Counted from the stretch's first letter, positions 1 to 11,640 are shown. The stretch is DNA of 64,000 nt from Hormiphora californensis (GCA_020137815.1 CM035357.1:6436034-6500033); one strand, 5' to 3'. Program-made: numbers and translations. The notes: generated by a model not told the origin, from the sequence alone.

Positions 1-1324
1 GTGGGATCGTATTTTAGGAAGTGCATCAGAAGCGAAATGATAAAATCGTAACTTTTATTTTGACAGTGCGAGCAGGAAACAATATACTTTCGTTTTGAGG
101 TTTTCAAGAACATGTAAGCAGAGACATTGTGTAAATATTAATTGAAAGTTTTGTATGGCATTATTTGCTGACTTATGACTTGTCTGTATCTAGCCACCCT
201 TCAAAACAAAGTTTACGCATCAACATGGATCAAGGATCTTGGTTAGAGTATGGCAATCGAAAAAACAATTTTCTTCCTGCGATGGGTCAAGAAAAAAAAT
301 CAGGAGACCCAGGAGGGGATTCACTACCTGAGACTGAGCTTCACTGAGGTGATGGTCTATCACTGTTTCTATCGAGGGATTTGAAGGGCGCAGACCGCAG
401 TAACGATACCTAAAAACCGTGAGTGCTTATACTCAAACCACCCAGATTTTAACGCTGGCCTGCTGACTGCACTTCAAGTGTAAAGAACGGACGCCGTTAT
501 GATATGGGTGTTTGCTGGCCTGTTTACAGGTGCGACTGCGTGCTGCCAAAAAAGTACCATGCACTAAAATAATAACAATAACAATAACATTTAACATTTA
601 TAAATCGCTTTTGAGCGAAAAGTGTTTATCTCGATCGACTTATACTAAAGCGTCCTTTCGATCAAAACTCGCTTTCTAAAGCGCATCTTCGTATCAATGT
701 CCTTCCGAAAGTCCTCGTTGTCATATAATTAAATACATAGTTAATAAGTTAATTAAAAAACAGCATAAACTGTCACATATAATTAATAAATAGTTAATAA
801 GTTAATCAAAACAGCATAAACTGAACACTGAATATCCACAAGATAGAATCAAACAAAAGTCTAGAAAAATATAGCGCAACAGAGGCCATAGATCTCAACG
901 TAAAAATTACTACACCAGTCTCAATAAGGAACTTGAAAGGTCAAAGGTGTGCCCGTCATGGAAAAAATGAGGTCTTAATCAGGTAATGTTGAGCTTGGTC
1001 TTGAAAAATGGTGTACTCGTGTCTTGCAGAGTATGATAGTGAACGATAGGACTTCAAATCCCTTTTGGCAACATTGTGATGTGATATCCTGTGAATAGGC
1101 TCTATCCGCCAAACCACTCAACTGTTTTGGCTAATCCAAAGTTTATCTAATAGAAAACTTCAACCCCTAATCCAAACCCAAACCTCAGCCCTAACCCTAC
1201 TTTAGCCCTAGCCCCAAAAACCGTGAGTGCTGACACTCCAAACACCAAGATTTTTAAAGATCAAGAAACGACGCGATCCGAAAATAAAGATTGCGCGGCT
1301 TTCTGCAGCGTTTTCGGCAAACTT
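1..1324. other. Non-coding, AT-rich flank with a dispersed repeat motif
   Basis: I see no convincing exon here. The stretch is AT-rich. A short motif, CACCCAGATTTTAACGCTGG near 448-467, recurs with small changes near 5240, on the opposite strand near 13260, and near 14519, so it belongs to a dispersed repeat family. The phrase AAAAACCGTGAGTGCT occurs near 413 and again near 1216. The ORF at 165-347 is short, lacks a recognisable domain, and I do not call it a gene. Confidence 0.5.
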
Positions 1325-1327
1325 TTT

Positions 1328-1768
1328 AAAGTCCGTTTCAAGCGACTTGACCTGTAATTCTTGGAATTTGGCGCATAAGGAACCATAATAAAGTTCAAGA
1401 GCCTCCAAGAGCACACCACAATCAAGAGAGACCAAATCAAGAGCGCACCACAATCAAGAGAGGCCAAATTCAAGAGCGCACCACATCTGGTATCTTCTGG
1501 ATAGGGAGCTCTCTTGATTGTGGTGCGCTCTTAATTTGGTCTCTCTTGATTGTGGTGTGCTCTTGATTTTGGTCTCTCTTGATTGTGGTGTGCTCTTGAT
1601 TTTGGTCTCTCTTGATTGTGGTGCGCTCTTGATTTTGGTCTCTCTTGGATGGGGTGCGCTCTTGGAGGCTCTTGAACTTTATTATGGTTCCTTATTGCGC
1701 GTGTATTTACAAAGGGGAAATCGTGAATTTCCAGGAATCTCAGGTCAAGTCGTTTGAAACGCACTTTA
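1328..1768. repeat. Long imperfect inverted repeat with internal 33-bp tandem units
   Basis: The left arm (about 1328-1487) and right arm (about 1507-1768) are reverse complements around a roughly 20-bp centre. The outer parts match (TCAAGCGACTTGACC on the left against GGTCAAGTCGTTTGAAAC on the right), and so does the pair AGGAACCATAATAAAGTTC / GAACTTTATTATGGTTCC. The inner parts are tandem 33-bp units containing CTCTTGATTGTGGTG: about three on the left and five on the right, so the arms expanded unequally. It looks like a foldback or MITE-type element. The 33-bp period keeps a frame open by chance (repeating VSLDCGVLL), which I do not regard as coding. Confidence 0.75.
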
Positions 1769-1784
1769 GCCGCGGCACTCATAT

Positions 1785-2007
1785 TAGTGGAAGCTCTTAC
1801 GGTATTTCCCACGCCCCGTGGGAAAGTTTTTCGACCGTGGGAAAATGTTCGAACCGTGGGAAAAGAGAGATACATACAATAACTATAAAAATAAATTGTT
1901 TTTTATTAGTTATTGCATGTATCTCTCTTTTCCCACGGTTTGAAAACTTTCCCACGGTCGAAAAACTTTCCCACGGGGCGTGGGAAATACCGTAAGAGCT
2001 TCCACTA
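1785..2007. mobile_element. Foldback MITE, nearly perfect hairpin
   Basis: The ends are exact reverse complements: TAGTGGAAGCTCTTACGG at 1785 and CCGTAAGAGCTTCCACTA ending at 2007. The arms contain repeated CCCACGG/CCGTGGG boxes and extend to an AT-rich loop near 1880-1915, which is itself palindromic (AATAACT / AGTTATT). TAT flanks both sides, so a 2-3 bp target duplication such as TA or TAT is possible. It has no coding capacity. Confidence 0.8.
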
Positions 2008-2018
2008 TATCAATTTGA

Positions 2019-3663
2019 TTTTTTTTTTTTTTTTTTTTTAAATTCACTAACCCCAACACCGATTGGCATCACTTTCCAACAGCCGAAGAGAAGCTGCCGA
2101 AGAGAGAAAGGGGGTAACCATATGAAGAGTTAATCGCGATGAGTCTCATTCACATTGGGTTCGATCATTTGCCCCCGGTGTTGGGGTTAGTAATAAATAA
2201 ATCTTAAAATCACTCAAATATTACAATACATAAATAAAATCTCACACATGTTTCAAATATTGAAGTCCATGTTTTCCAATCCTGTTGGGGCGTACTTTGT
2301 ACGGCATCCTCTCAGTGACCTCAGGGTGGCTACCAGTAGGCAGAACCTGAGCCGCCTTCTGATTGCCGCCAAAGCCTCACTGTAGATTTCTCCGTGTTTG
2401 TTTTCAATCAGTTTGGCTGTCTTCTTAATCGCTCTGTCCATTTCAGGGCCAACACCACCTGTTGTGGTAAACACTAGTGGAGAAAAGGTCCCACCCTCGA
2501 CAATCTGGACTCGTCTCATGTAACATGTCTTCTTGGACTTCTCGTGGTTTTTGTACAGAGATGATGGCTTGATGTTGAGATAAGAAGCTGCCATCGGGTG
2601 ACAGACTCTGACATCCATGTAGGACATCTGGTCAGGAGCCCACAATCCCATGCATACGATGTCCATACGGGCGTCTCTATCTGTATTTGCCCAAGGATAC
2701 TTGCTGCATTTCTTGGTCGTAATCCTCACATGGTTGTAGGAGTTTTTCAGTTTCTATAGACCTGACACCAGCGTAGGATAAGATATCAGCAAAGTTGTCT
2801 CTCAGGCGGTCGTGTCTGTAGATTGTGTAACCACCTTTGTGACAGGACAATGCGTGATCGGCACTGTTACTGGACCCACATGGGCATTTGGCGGGGAGAT
2901 CGAGAAACGGTAATCCAAATCGAAGGTGCATCGCATCGACAAACTCTTGTTTGGTCAGGTGATGTCCATGTGCTTCGATGGGTCTTGCTGTCAGCCAAGA
3001 GGATGCCCCAGGTTCTTGGTTTAGTGATTGTAACCGGTTTTCCGTGTCAGTCATCCTTGCTTTCAGGGATTTCATCTGGACAAGATGTCTTTCGATTGTA
3101 CTTTCTTCGCATTCCTTGGTTCTCTCTCTGGTGATCTTTTCGATTTTGTCTATGGTAGGACCATCCAGTTCTTCATCTGAGAGAAGGTGCTCCACTAATG
3201 GGCCTGTGCAGTGGAGAGAATGCTCGTATGCAGTGTCAGCCGAGAGCATTGGGTTTTCAATTCCTAGACCCCCCATCTTGACAGGTAGAGCGATAAGTTC
3301 CCGTTGCAGATCCGTTACATGTGAGCCGAGCAGAGATGGAATGAATTCGTGGCGGATGATGTTCTCCAGGGGTTCAAAGAGTAATCCGATTCCAGGAACT
3401 GTGCGTTGCATATAACTCCATTTGAATTTGAAGCTCCTTGTGTGGTTTGCATAAGCAACGTGTGGGTCAGTCTTGGCGATTGTCACTAGGTTTTGAAGAG
3501 CTTCGGCCCACTTGGTCACTTCACCAGATACATATTCCTTCTTGTAGGTTTCCGAACCTATGACCGCCCCAAGATGGCGATTGCCTGTTGTAGTAATAGT
3601 CACTCCTGTATCACTAAACATATCCTCAGCTTCACTCAGATGTTCGAGTTTTACAATCAGCAC
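2019..3663 (-). mobile_element. 5'-truncated non-LTR retrotransposon, restriction-like-endonuclease type
   Basis: On the minus strand the unit runs from the end of a reverse-transcriptase ORF (3663), through a zinc-knuckle and endonuclease region, to a 3' UTR. It ends in an A tract read on the plus strand as about 20 T at 2019-2039. A 3' poly(A) and an abrupt 5' truncation are the marks of target-primed reverse transcription. CAATTT lies just outside both ends (2011-2016 and 3666-3671), a possible short target duplication. The 3' UTR contains a short inverted repeat (ACCCCAACACCG near 2050 against CGGTGTTGGGGT near 2176). The clade (R2, NeSL or Hero type) is inferred from the protein motifs. 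Confidence 0.75.
2253..3663 (-). pseudogene. Reverse transcriptase C-terminus plus PD-(D/E)XK-like endonuclease, frameshifted
   Basis: Two overlapping minus-strand frames (3663-2677, 328 aa; 2729-2253, 158 aa) read as one protein broken by a frameshift between about 2677 and 2729. The first part has the RT thumb-type segment (HLGAVIGS, LIALPVKMGGLGIENP). It is followed by a CPCG...HALSC zinc motif and then YRHDRLRD, the arrangement known after the RT in R2-like elements. The second part has MDIVCMG...YMDVRVCHP, which fits the spaced acidic residues of a restriction-like endonuclease. The RT catalytic region itself is missing because of 5' truncation. The copy is therefore dead, although the frameshift alone could be a sequencing error. 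Family recognition comes from motifs I know, not from a search. Confidence 0.75.
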
Positions 3664-3852
3664 ACAATTTAAAATTTTCCCTTGGAATGCGCTGCAGCCC
3701 CCTCATGCGCGCACCCCCGCAACGAGGGGACTGGAGGGAATGCCGCGCGCGCGTTTGGCCTGAGCCCGGCTGGGTCGAAAATAACTTTGCGAGCGAAAAA
3801 ACGGCGGTGCTTATAACTTTGGCCCCTGAAGTCCGTTTGACTTGATTCTTTC

Positions 3853-4089
3853 ACTATAGTATGATTTTAAATAACTGTCGTTTTTACCGCACTCGATTTT
3901 GCTCTATTATTACAATAACTCCGGTTCCTGATGAGATAAAGACTTGAACTTGGGGGTTGCGAAGAACATGCTAAGTTCTTCCTAACCTCCAAATTTCAAG
4001 TCTCTATCTTATCAGGAACTGGAGATATTGTCGTAATAGAGCAAAATCGAGTGCTGTAAAAACGACAGTTATTTAAAATCAGACTATAG
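3853..4089. mobile_element. Foldback MITE, about 237 bp
   Basis: The left arm begins ACTATAGTATGATTTTAAAT and the right arm ends with its diverged complement ATTTAAAATCAGACTATAG. The arms share GTCGTTTTTACCGCACTCGA and a segment around GATAAAGACTTGAA. The centre is near 3965. A related, more diverged stretch lies at about 12950-13110 (TTACCGCACTCGATTTTGC, then GGAACCGGAGATATGAT), so this is a multicopy family. Confidence 0.75.
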
Positions 4090-5506
4090 CTGTTAGATCT
4101 GACAATTATCTACCTTGCTGTTTTTGAGAGGAGTTAATTGGACTTCAGGAGGCTGAGTTGGGCACGTCGCGCCCTCTTTTTTCGCGCGCGATTTTTCGCG
4201 AACCCCTCACACAGAGGGCACAGTCACGACTAGAGCACTCGGAAAGTCCTTAGCTTTGCTAAACGGCGCTAGTTAGCGCTTTAATTTTTGGTTTTTCTGA
4301 TCGGCACTATCTCAAACTGGTGCAACGTATTTGTCTCGATCTATAACTCTCAAAAACAGTGGCGTAATCGCCGATTTCTGTATACAGTTTTTTGGCGATT
4401 ACGAGAGATTGAGGGATCTGACAAACACAAAATTCTGGATTTATAAACTTCAGACAATTTGCCACCTTCCTACCAAAGGATTTTGTCTGGGGACTTCTGG
4501 CCTTTGATTGACAGCCAATTAAAAATAGTTGTCCTGAATTTAGTGGGGCTTAGTGTGGCTAAACCATGGCCATAGCATAACCATCTTTTTTTTGCAGGTA
4601 GAGGTACTGAACGTGGCAACGTGTAGGTGGCCAGGTCTGAAACGATTTCTAGGCTGATGAAAGACTCTTTAACTTTTGAGTTGAAAAACAGGTTTTGGGA
4701 CAAAATGGACACTTTTCCTTGTCCAATTGGAGAACTCTTGACATTTTCTGACTTATTTGTACGTTTTAATGAAATATTGTGTCTAAATAGCCTCTAATCA
4801 CTTAATTAAGTGTGTTGCACGCGCAAATATAAAGCCGCGCCTATTTTTTGAAAACATTGCGCGCGTTTTGAAATTAAAAAAATCTTTGCTGAGCTCAGCA
4901 AAGATTTTTTTTAATTTCGAAAGCAAACTCTCAAACAAACTTTCCACTTTCCACTTTGAAAAGCGCTGCCATATCCCGGGCCAGCAACGTTTGCCAACTT
5001 TCCACTCAAACCACAGAAAGATGAGGTAAATAAAGGCGGGATTATAATCTGGGTGCCTTGCAACTGTTTACAGGTGCACGCTACCAAAATATAGTACACT
5101 TGGATCGACTTTTTCAAAGTTCAAACACGCAACCACATGGCCGATTTGAGTAAACTAAACGGCATCTGATAGAGATTCGATAGAGCTAACCTACCCTAAC
5201 TGGCGCGCCCGAACGACGAATCGTTGGTAATGGAAGGCACCCAGATTTTAACGCCGGCTGTAAAGAAAGACAAAGCTAAGCTATGAATTAACATCGCGTA
5301 ACTAAAACAACTAGCGAATTTGGCTGCGAAGCAGCCTCCACAGGGTGTGAGGGTTTCGCGAAAAAAGAGGGCGGACGTGCCCCATTATTGTGTGTGCTAG
5401 AGTTCAACTATTTCCTCAAACATACATGATACATCACTACCAGTACCTATCTACTACTTTACCTAACCCCTCCCTTACCACATTACTAACCACACACCAC
5501 TCCCAG
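4090..5506. repeat. Intergenic region with dispersed repeat and short palindrome
   Basis: I found no gene. At 4869-4919 there is an almost perfect palindrome centred on GAGCTC (AAATCTTTGCTGAGCTCAGC...). From about 5125 to 5265 the sequence matches 14278-14545: both have CGCAACCACATGG, then TTTGAGTAAACTAAACGG, and end in GGCACCCAGATTTTAACG. The 14.3-kb copy carries about 140 bp of extra sequence in the middle. Phrases such as TGTTTACAGGTGC recur near 520 and 5070. Confidence 0.55.
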
Positions 5507-7970
5507 GTGTTACTGCGACCAGTGTATGGATGGCTACTACTACAGCGGTTCCGAATGTGTGCCGTGTGAGTGTGTCCCCATTGGTAGTGCCTCGGAGGTA
5601 TGCAACAAGCGAACTGGGCAGTGCCCCTGTACCGGATCTGGGTACCTGACACCCCGGACTTGTTACAGCTGCCCAAGTGGTACCTACCAGAGGAGCGGCA
5701 GGTGTATCGGTACGTGTTAACTATGGAGAGCTCCACACCTCGTTCGGCAAGATCAGATCTGTGCTCCTCTCAATGAGAGTCTCATTCTAAATCCTCTCAA
5801 TTCTACAGACTGCAATTCTAGATCCCCCACTCCATTTTATTATCCCAATCCCACTCTCATCTCTACAGATTTCAATTCTAATGCCCCTCTCATTTCATTA
5901 TCATCATCCCACTCCCATCTCTACAAATTGCAATCCCCCACTCTCACCTCTACGATTGCAACTGGGTGCGGGAGCGGTGGGGGGAGTGTGACAACAGGGA
6001 AGGTGCACGTGCGCTCCAAATGTCCCGGACACGGTGTGACAGATGTAGAGAGGGGATGTGGGGTATCAGTTCCCGGGGATGCAGGCGTGTGATGTAACGA
6101 GTATGGAGTCATTGGTAACCGGTAGATGATAATCTGGGACTGAGGATGAACCGTGAGTTATTAGTTTAATTAGGTTATGTAATACGTAATTAGTTGTCAT
6201 TAATCCCCTCTCCCTCCCCAATACTAAAAACAAACACCTATAAAAAAAAAAGAATATAATCTATAGCATAATATAAAGACAAACAGACTCATATACACAA
6301 ACAAACAGAACCACTAAACCACAAACCATACTAATAAACAAAAAAAACACACAAAAAAAAAGAAATAAAATAAAAAAAAAAAAACAAAAAAAAAAAACCT
6401 CAAAACACAAAGAAAAAAAAAACAACAAAACAAAAAAAAAAAAAAAAAAAAAAAAAATAACAAAGTCAAAATAGACAGTAAAAAAAAAAAGAAGAAGCAG
6501 AAAAGACGACAGAAGAACAAAGATCAAAAAAGAAAGAGCCAAACAAGTAGTCGAAAAAAACCAAATAAAAAAAAAGTAGAAATTACAACAAATTATTTCA
6601 AAAATGCAGTTGGCAGTCGTCTAAACATAAAATAAATTGAAAAATATACTCAATAGTGAAGTCTGCCTGTAGTGGTACTGTAAGGAGATAGGGGTTGTTT
6701 TGTTGTTTACATGTCAGGAGATAGAAGATTTGAGAAGATGGAGTGGGGGGGGACTGTACTAGCTTACTACCAAGATTAGGATTACAAGAAAGGATAAAAA
6801 GAACGGAGACCAACGGCAGTGGGCTACAGTGGGCACAAGAGAGGATCAATAGCCCCAGGACAGCCAACCCTAACGAAAGAAGAACAGGGGACAGAAAAAA
6901 GTGAGAAAGATAGACCACACCCCCAAACACAAGAAGACAGAAGAAGAAAACACCCGAAGGCAACAAGGGGGATAAAAAGACATAGGCAGCCCCCGGACAA
7001 TTAACCCTACCTGAGGATCAACAAGCTTAAGGCGTTGTTGTTAACTGTAAGGAGCTAAGAAGGATGGCAAGGGGGCGGCAGTGGTGCTTACAAGATCTAG
7101 GGCTGCTACAAGATAGGTAGTAGATACAATAGCGACAGTTGAGGGGGTGCCACTCTCGATTGGTAGGACGTCTGTTAACTATACGATGAGGATACCTTGG
7201 AGTGTTACAGGTAAAAAATGGGCAAGGAAATACTTTTTTACCCCAAAAACTGCCCTATTAGATTCCCATCACTCCAACAGGTTAACTAATTAGTTAGTTA
7301 GTACTAACACATCACCCTCTCTCCCAGAGTGTCAATGTCACCCTAACACATCACCCCTCCCTCTCTCCCAGAGTGTCATGCCAACCCTCAAGGAGCGAGG
7401 GACCAGGGAACGTGTCACCTTACACGGGGACAATGCGAGTGTAGGGAAGTCACTACACAGGCATACTGTGACATAAGTAAGTGGAACATTTCCCCAGCTC
7501 TCAGTTTACTGACAAAAATACCCCTCAGTTCTCTATCGATCACCTTCCCACATCTATATTCATCCCTATTATCAGCTCTAAAAACCCCCTTCTCCTCCAG
7601 GTGGTACCCCGTAACCTGGTTGCCTCTGAGGTCTCCTTTAAACTACGGTGCCGGAAGTGCCAGTGTTCCCCAGGGAGCCAACCTGGTTGCCATGCCTGCC
7701 GGAGGTGCGCCCGAGGTTTTGAGGCCGTCTGCTCCATCAACGGACAGCAGTGTAAAGAGACACAACCTCCCCTTGTGAGTAAAGGGTGGACTTAGCTGGG
7801 GTCCAAACTACTCAACAAACTCCGCAATATTTACAACAAGTTGTGTTTTATCGAGCTCTACATTTGAAGCCATTCAAGAACTCTATCCCCTTCCTCTCTA
7901 ACTCCCCTCCTCTCTAACCCTCCTCTCTCTGCAGGTTTCTGTTCCCCGAAAGCCACATGAGGGCCAGTAA
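5507..7970 (+). CDS. 3' end of a gene with laminin-type EGF modules (partial, multi-exon)
   Basis: The supported exons are 5507-5709, about 5940-6110 (damaged), 7372-7476, 7601-7774 and 7935-7970 (stop TAA). Each intact one follows a pyrimidine-rich AG acceptor, and the donors are GTACGT, GTAAGT and GTGAGT. Exon 5507 encodes closely spaced cysteines (CDQCMDGYYYSGSECVPCEC, then TGQCPCTGSGYL) and exon 7372 encodes TCHLTRGQCEC, the eight-cysteine pattern of laminin-type EGF repeats. Exon 7601 encodes CRKCQC and HACRRCARGFEAVC, and the last exon adds VSVPRKPHEGQ. These modules act in secreted matrix proteins or receptor ectodomains. The protein family cannot be named because the 5' part is missing. 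The 7601-7774 and 7935 exons join in frame, but 7372-7476 ends in phase 1 while 7601 needs phase 0, so an exon is missing or there is an indel. Confidence 0.65.
5940..6110 (+). pseudogene. Laminin-EGF exon broken by several indels
   Basis: Pieces of one laminin-EGF repeat are readable only by changing frame: CTCAPNVPG near 6009-6035, CDRCREGMWGIS near 6038-6075, and CDVTSM near 6090-6107. At least two single-base losses separate them (near 6033-6038 and near 6083-6090). The order and spacing fit the module between the 5507 and 7372 exons. Either the exon is decayed or the consensus contains residual sequencing indels. The same type of damage in the GPCR and the 17.1-kb gene makes me favour sequencing error. 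Confidence 0.5.
6240..6560. repeat. A-rich low-complexity tract
   Basis: This is a roughly 320-bp stretch of A runs with scattered C and G. It opens long minus-strand frames of F, L and V that are compositional artefacts. The following 6560-7370 region is A/G-rich (AGAAGAAGAC-like between 6880 and 6980) with no recognisable exon. A short segment around CCCAGAGTGTCA is duplicated at 7325-7335 and 7368-7378, just before the 7372 exon, so there are two possible acceptors about 44 bp apart. Confidence 0.6.
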
Positions 7971-8307
7971 CAGCCGACCGGCCACATGGTAGTCAAGTAC
8001 GGTGTAACACACTCACTTGGTCGCCGCTAACGCCAATGATGATGCGATCCTGCTAAACTGTCCAATATGTCCAAAATGAGAGAGAACTGTCCATGATGAT
8101 TTGCCCAATATTTTTGTTTTCCAGAATTAAAAGACTGATATTTGCGCTTTGTGACCCCAATATATTATTTTCCACATGACCTATTCGAGAGAGAGGATCC
8201 TTTGTTAAATTCACATTACATGTATGTATATTAACGTTATAACAGATTCAGAATAGTATGTGTGGTGTGTGTGTGTGTGTATTTGATAATTCATTAGTTT
8301 CCTTTAA

Positions 8308-8577
8308 TTATTTCACCATCTCCTTATCCGAGATGTTTTGAACTTTGAATGGACTGGGACAGGGAGACCGAGACGTGCCACGTGCCCAATTCTGGGAAGG
8401 GGGTAGCGCCAGACCGTGTACCATTTTGGGTACTTTAGGGACCATTTTTCGGGAATTGTTCACATGGAGATGCCAGAATCCAGATTCTCCAGTGTCATAT
8501 AGCAGCCAGATGAACATCCCAAGTATTATATATAGTCCTCCCAGGACCTGCAAGCCGCTTCCTAAAGCAATTTGGGG
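8308..8577 (-). CDS. Possible terminal exon of an unidentified membrane protein
   Basis: On the minus strand an open frame follows a possible acceptor (GGTGACAG, exon from 8577) and ends in TAA at 8308-8310. It encodes about 89 residues with one strongly hydrophobic stretch (VLGGLYIILGMFIWLLY) near its start, then a basic, proline-rich tail. I do not recognise the family. No partner exon was found upstream on that strand, so this could be a chance frame. From 7971 to 9250 I otherwise see only a short (TG)n near 8262-8281, a poly-C run near 8665, and (AAT)n near 8749. Confidence 0.25.
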   Translation of the reverse strand, partial: PQIALGSGLQVLGGLYIILGMFIWLLYDTGESGFWHLHVNNSRKMVPKVPKMVHGLALPPSQNWARGTSRSPCPSPFKVQNISDKEMVK

Positions 8578-9249
8578 CTGTCACCGAAAGGATATCGGCC
8601 GCCGGAGACAGTACTGAAAATGGGAAAGGCTTATCTTGGAGGTGTTGGACTACTCCCTGGACCCCCCCCCCTGGCGACGGTTCTTCATGCCAGATACCAA
8701 AATATCATAGAACATGAAATAGATGTCAGGCAGTCTGCTCTTTCTAGGTAATAATAATAATAATACTCAAACTTATATCCTGCCCATATTCTACAGGGAC
8801 AGCAGAGCTTTACAGATGCTGCCACTGAAAGAAACTCAGAGCAGTTAACTAACACTTGACCCAATTTAATAGACAACTAAAAAACGGTGGAAAATCCAAT
8901 TATCCGGCTCACATATGGTGGGAAAACAGAGTTAGGCTCATAACAGACAAATTAGAAAAAAAACTCGAAAAAGGTCCACAGGTTAATTGTCACCACTGCA
9001 CTTGATCACTCCATATATATAGACACAGATGAAATGTTCAGAGAACAGATTCTGAAACACTGGGAAAACTGAAAAACGGAAAAATATTACACACTCGTGT
9101 TCACTCATGCTGCAAACTCAAAGAATAAAGCTAAGTTAAAAACTTGTCACGAGGTGAAGATACAGACCTAAGTCACAATACTTACGCTAGACAGTACAGC
9201 GTGATGGGAGGAGTACATGCAGTACCGGAAAAAGAGAAAGTAGGCTGAT

Positions 9250-10262
9250 ATAAAGGAGAAAATAACCGGAAACTAGCCTATCCAAAGGCATCCACAAACA
9301 TCTTGTCTTTAACCCGTTTTGAAAGATTCCGCAGTAGCCGGAGATCGCAAACTCAAGGGGGAGTGCATTCCACGATCTGGCAGGAGAACAGATGGTCTCC
9401 TTTCTTCCTCAGTTTTAGAATTGGCATAATGCTCACAGCTTCGGGTACTGGAGCTTATAAGGGTCTGGAACAGCAGTCGATCTGGTACGGCAAGTAACAC
9501 TCAACGATATCTGTAGGTATTTTGCTCGATGAGGTAACTGGAGCACTTCCATGTCAATCTTATAGGCCATGAGACAGGCCTTAAAGATCACTCGTTGCTC
9601 CACGGAAGAATGTGGGTTTCTCTCATGTAAGGATGGGTTAGTCCTCTTGATGACCGTGGAGTCCATAGATAACCTATTAAGAAGTTGATCACTTTCTGTA
9701 GACGAGAATGAGCTTCATTGGCAAACCTCGTAGAGGACATTGCAGTAATCCAAGCGGGATATAACCAGCTGCTTAAACAAAGAAGGATTCTGTAGAGAAG
9801 TCTAAGCATCGGTTGGACCTGCCACAAATTCCTCGAACATTCCACAGTTTCTTTTGACACTGTTCACTGACGTTCCAATGTCAGTTCTCATCCATATAAT
9901 ACCCAGAGTCTTTCCGGTAGTACCTGTGAAGTCAACTGGGTAGATATCTGCATCTCCAAACCTATACGGGTTCAAAAGCCAGCTTGTCAATTGCACTGCT
10001 CTTCCCTAGAAGAAGGAGCTCCGTCTTCGACTCATACATTTCAGCCAATGCTGAACCATCCAAATCTTGATCTGATCAGACACCTTCTTCACTTTCCCTT
10101 GTGATTATTCCATCCACTTTCATCAAGAGGGACTAGACTCACATATATTTGAGAGTCATCTGCATAGAGCTTGATTTTGAGTCCATATTTGTACAGATCC
10201 TGTAGTTCCTCAACATATAAAAAAAACAAAACCGGTCCAAGAAGGACCCTTGGGGCACTCAC
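9250..10262 (-). mobile_element. Decayed non-LTR retrotransposon reverse transcriptase (CR1/L2-like)
   Basis: Reading the minus strand from 10262 gives LGPVLFFLYVEELQ, then LKIKLYADDSQIY, which holds the YADD catalytic box of reverse transcriptase. After several frame changes come LVISRLDYCNVLYE (near 9740), FKACLMAYKI (near 9575), and a C-terminal WNALPLEF-like segment (near 9370). These are the RT palm, thumb and tail landmarks of CR1/L2-type elements, in the right order. Multiple frameshifts and stops show it is not functional. It starts abruptly at 10262, so it is 5' truncated. Confidence 0.75.
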
Positions 10263-10339
10263 ACAATGAGGTAGATAATCTTCGAAAGGTAAATATAATA
10301 TATTTTCTCAGACATATACGATGGACTCCAATCTAGATT

Positions 10340-11640
10340 GGTCGTCACAGTTTCATTCCATTCCTTCATCCATCCCTCCCTGCGAGAGACTTTGAGGGAC
10401 AGACGAGAAAGAGAGAAGACGCCGGGAGAGAGAGAGCAGCAGGCAGAGGAGAGGAGCAGAGAGCGACGAGAGCCGGAGGGAGAGGGACGCGGACGGAGAG
10501 TGTCGAGAGGAGAGCACAGAGGACAGAGGGCGCCGCCACGGAGCAAGGAGACCTAGACACCGAAAGAGAGGGCCGAAAGACGCAAGGCCATCGCCGGAGA
10601 GCGGAAAGCGCGAGAGGCAGAAGCGGACGAGACAGACCGACGACTAGGAGACGAAAGGGACGAGAAGGGAACGAGAGAGAAGGAGCCAAGCTGACGAGGC
10701 AAGGAGAGAGGAGAGGAGAGTGATGAGATGAGGAGGGGCGACCGACGAGCGAAGGAGAAAGAGAGCAACGAGCCGAGCAAGACGAGCAGAGTCCGAGACA
10801 CCCACCCGAGCGCCCCCGAGGAGGAGCGAGACGAGACGAGAGCGAGAGAGGAAGACAGACAGACCGAGAGCAGACGCGAGAGAGAGAGACCAACGATGCG
10901 AAAAGCGCACGAGAGAAGAGAGAGGAGAACGAGAGAGAGAAAGAGAGGAGAGAGAGAGCAGACGAGAGAAGACGGGATAACCGAACCGAAGAGATCGACG
11001 TCAACGAGAAAGAAGACCTGAAGGAGGGAAAAGAAGAAGAGGAGAAGGACGGAGACGACCGGCGAGGGCAGGAGACAGAGACGAGGAAAGGAGCGGAGCG
11101 AAGACCGAGACCCGACCGGAGGAGGAGAGGAGAGAAGGAAAGATGGAGAGAAATAAGAAGAGGGACGGACGAGAGAAGGAGACCAAGAGATGCCCACGGA
11201 GAGAGACGAGAGAGAGAGGCGAGACCAGGAGAACCGAGAGACGAACCGACGCGAAGAGAGCCGAGAGAAGAAGAGAAACGAGAGGAGAGGTGGATGAGAG
11301 AGAGAGAGAGAGAGGAGAGACGAGCACAACGGAGAAGCGAGGAGAGAAGAGGAGAGGAGAAGAGAGGGAAGAGAGACGGAGAGACGAGAGAGCCGGAGAG
11401 AGAGAGAGAAGAGAAGCGATAAGGAAGGGAAGAGACGAGAGGTGGAGAGAGAGGGGAGAGAGGAGCGAGAAAAGAGAAGGAGAAGAGAGAGACAGAGACG
11501 GAGAAGGAGAGAGAGAGAGAGAGAGATGAGAGAGGGAGAGGAGAGAGGAGAGAGAGAGAGAGAGAGAGAGAAGAGAAGAGAGAGAGGAGAGAGAGAGAGG
11601 AGAGAGAGGAGAGAGATTGAGAGCGATCAAAAGACACTTG
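10340..11640. repeat. 1.3-kb purine (GA)-rich low-complexity tract
   Basis: The plus strand is almost only G and A with scattered C, grading from irregular (GAGCGACGAGAGCCGG) near 10450 to nearly pure GAGAGA near 11500-11620. Long open frames on both strands, up to 565 codons on the minus strand, are composed of S, L, R and E and come from this composition. I do not accept any as a gene. The irregularity is more than expected from a clean microsatellite and may reflect poor base calls. Confidence 0.7.

Noticed and set aside
1518..1875. Repeat protein with VSLDCGVLL units or HHNQERPKSRA units
   Set aside because: The 33-bp tandem unit is a multiple of three, so frames stay open on both strands; it lies in an inverted repeat.
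2100..2170. tRNA-like B box (GGTTCGATC near 2157)
   Set aside because: No matching A box or cloverleaf could be folded; it falls in the 3' UTR of the retroelement.
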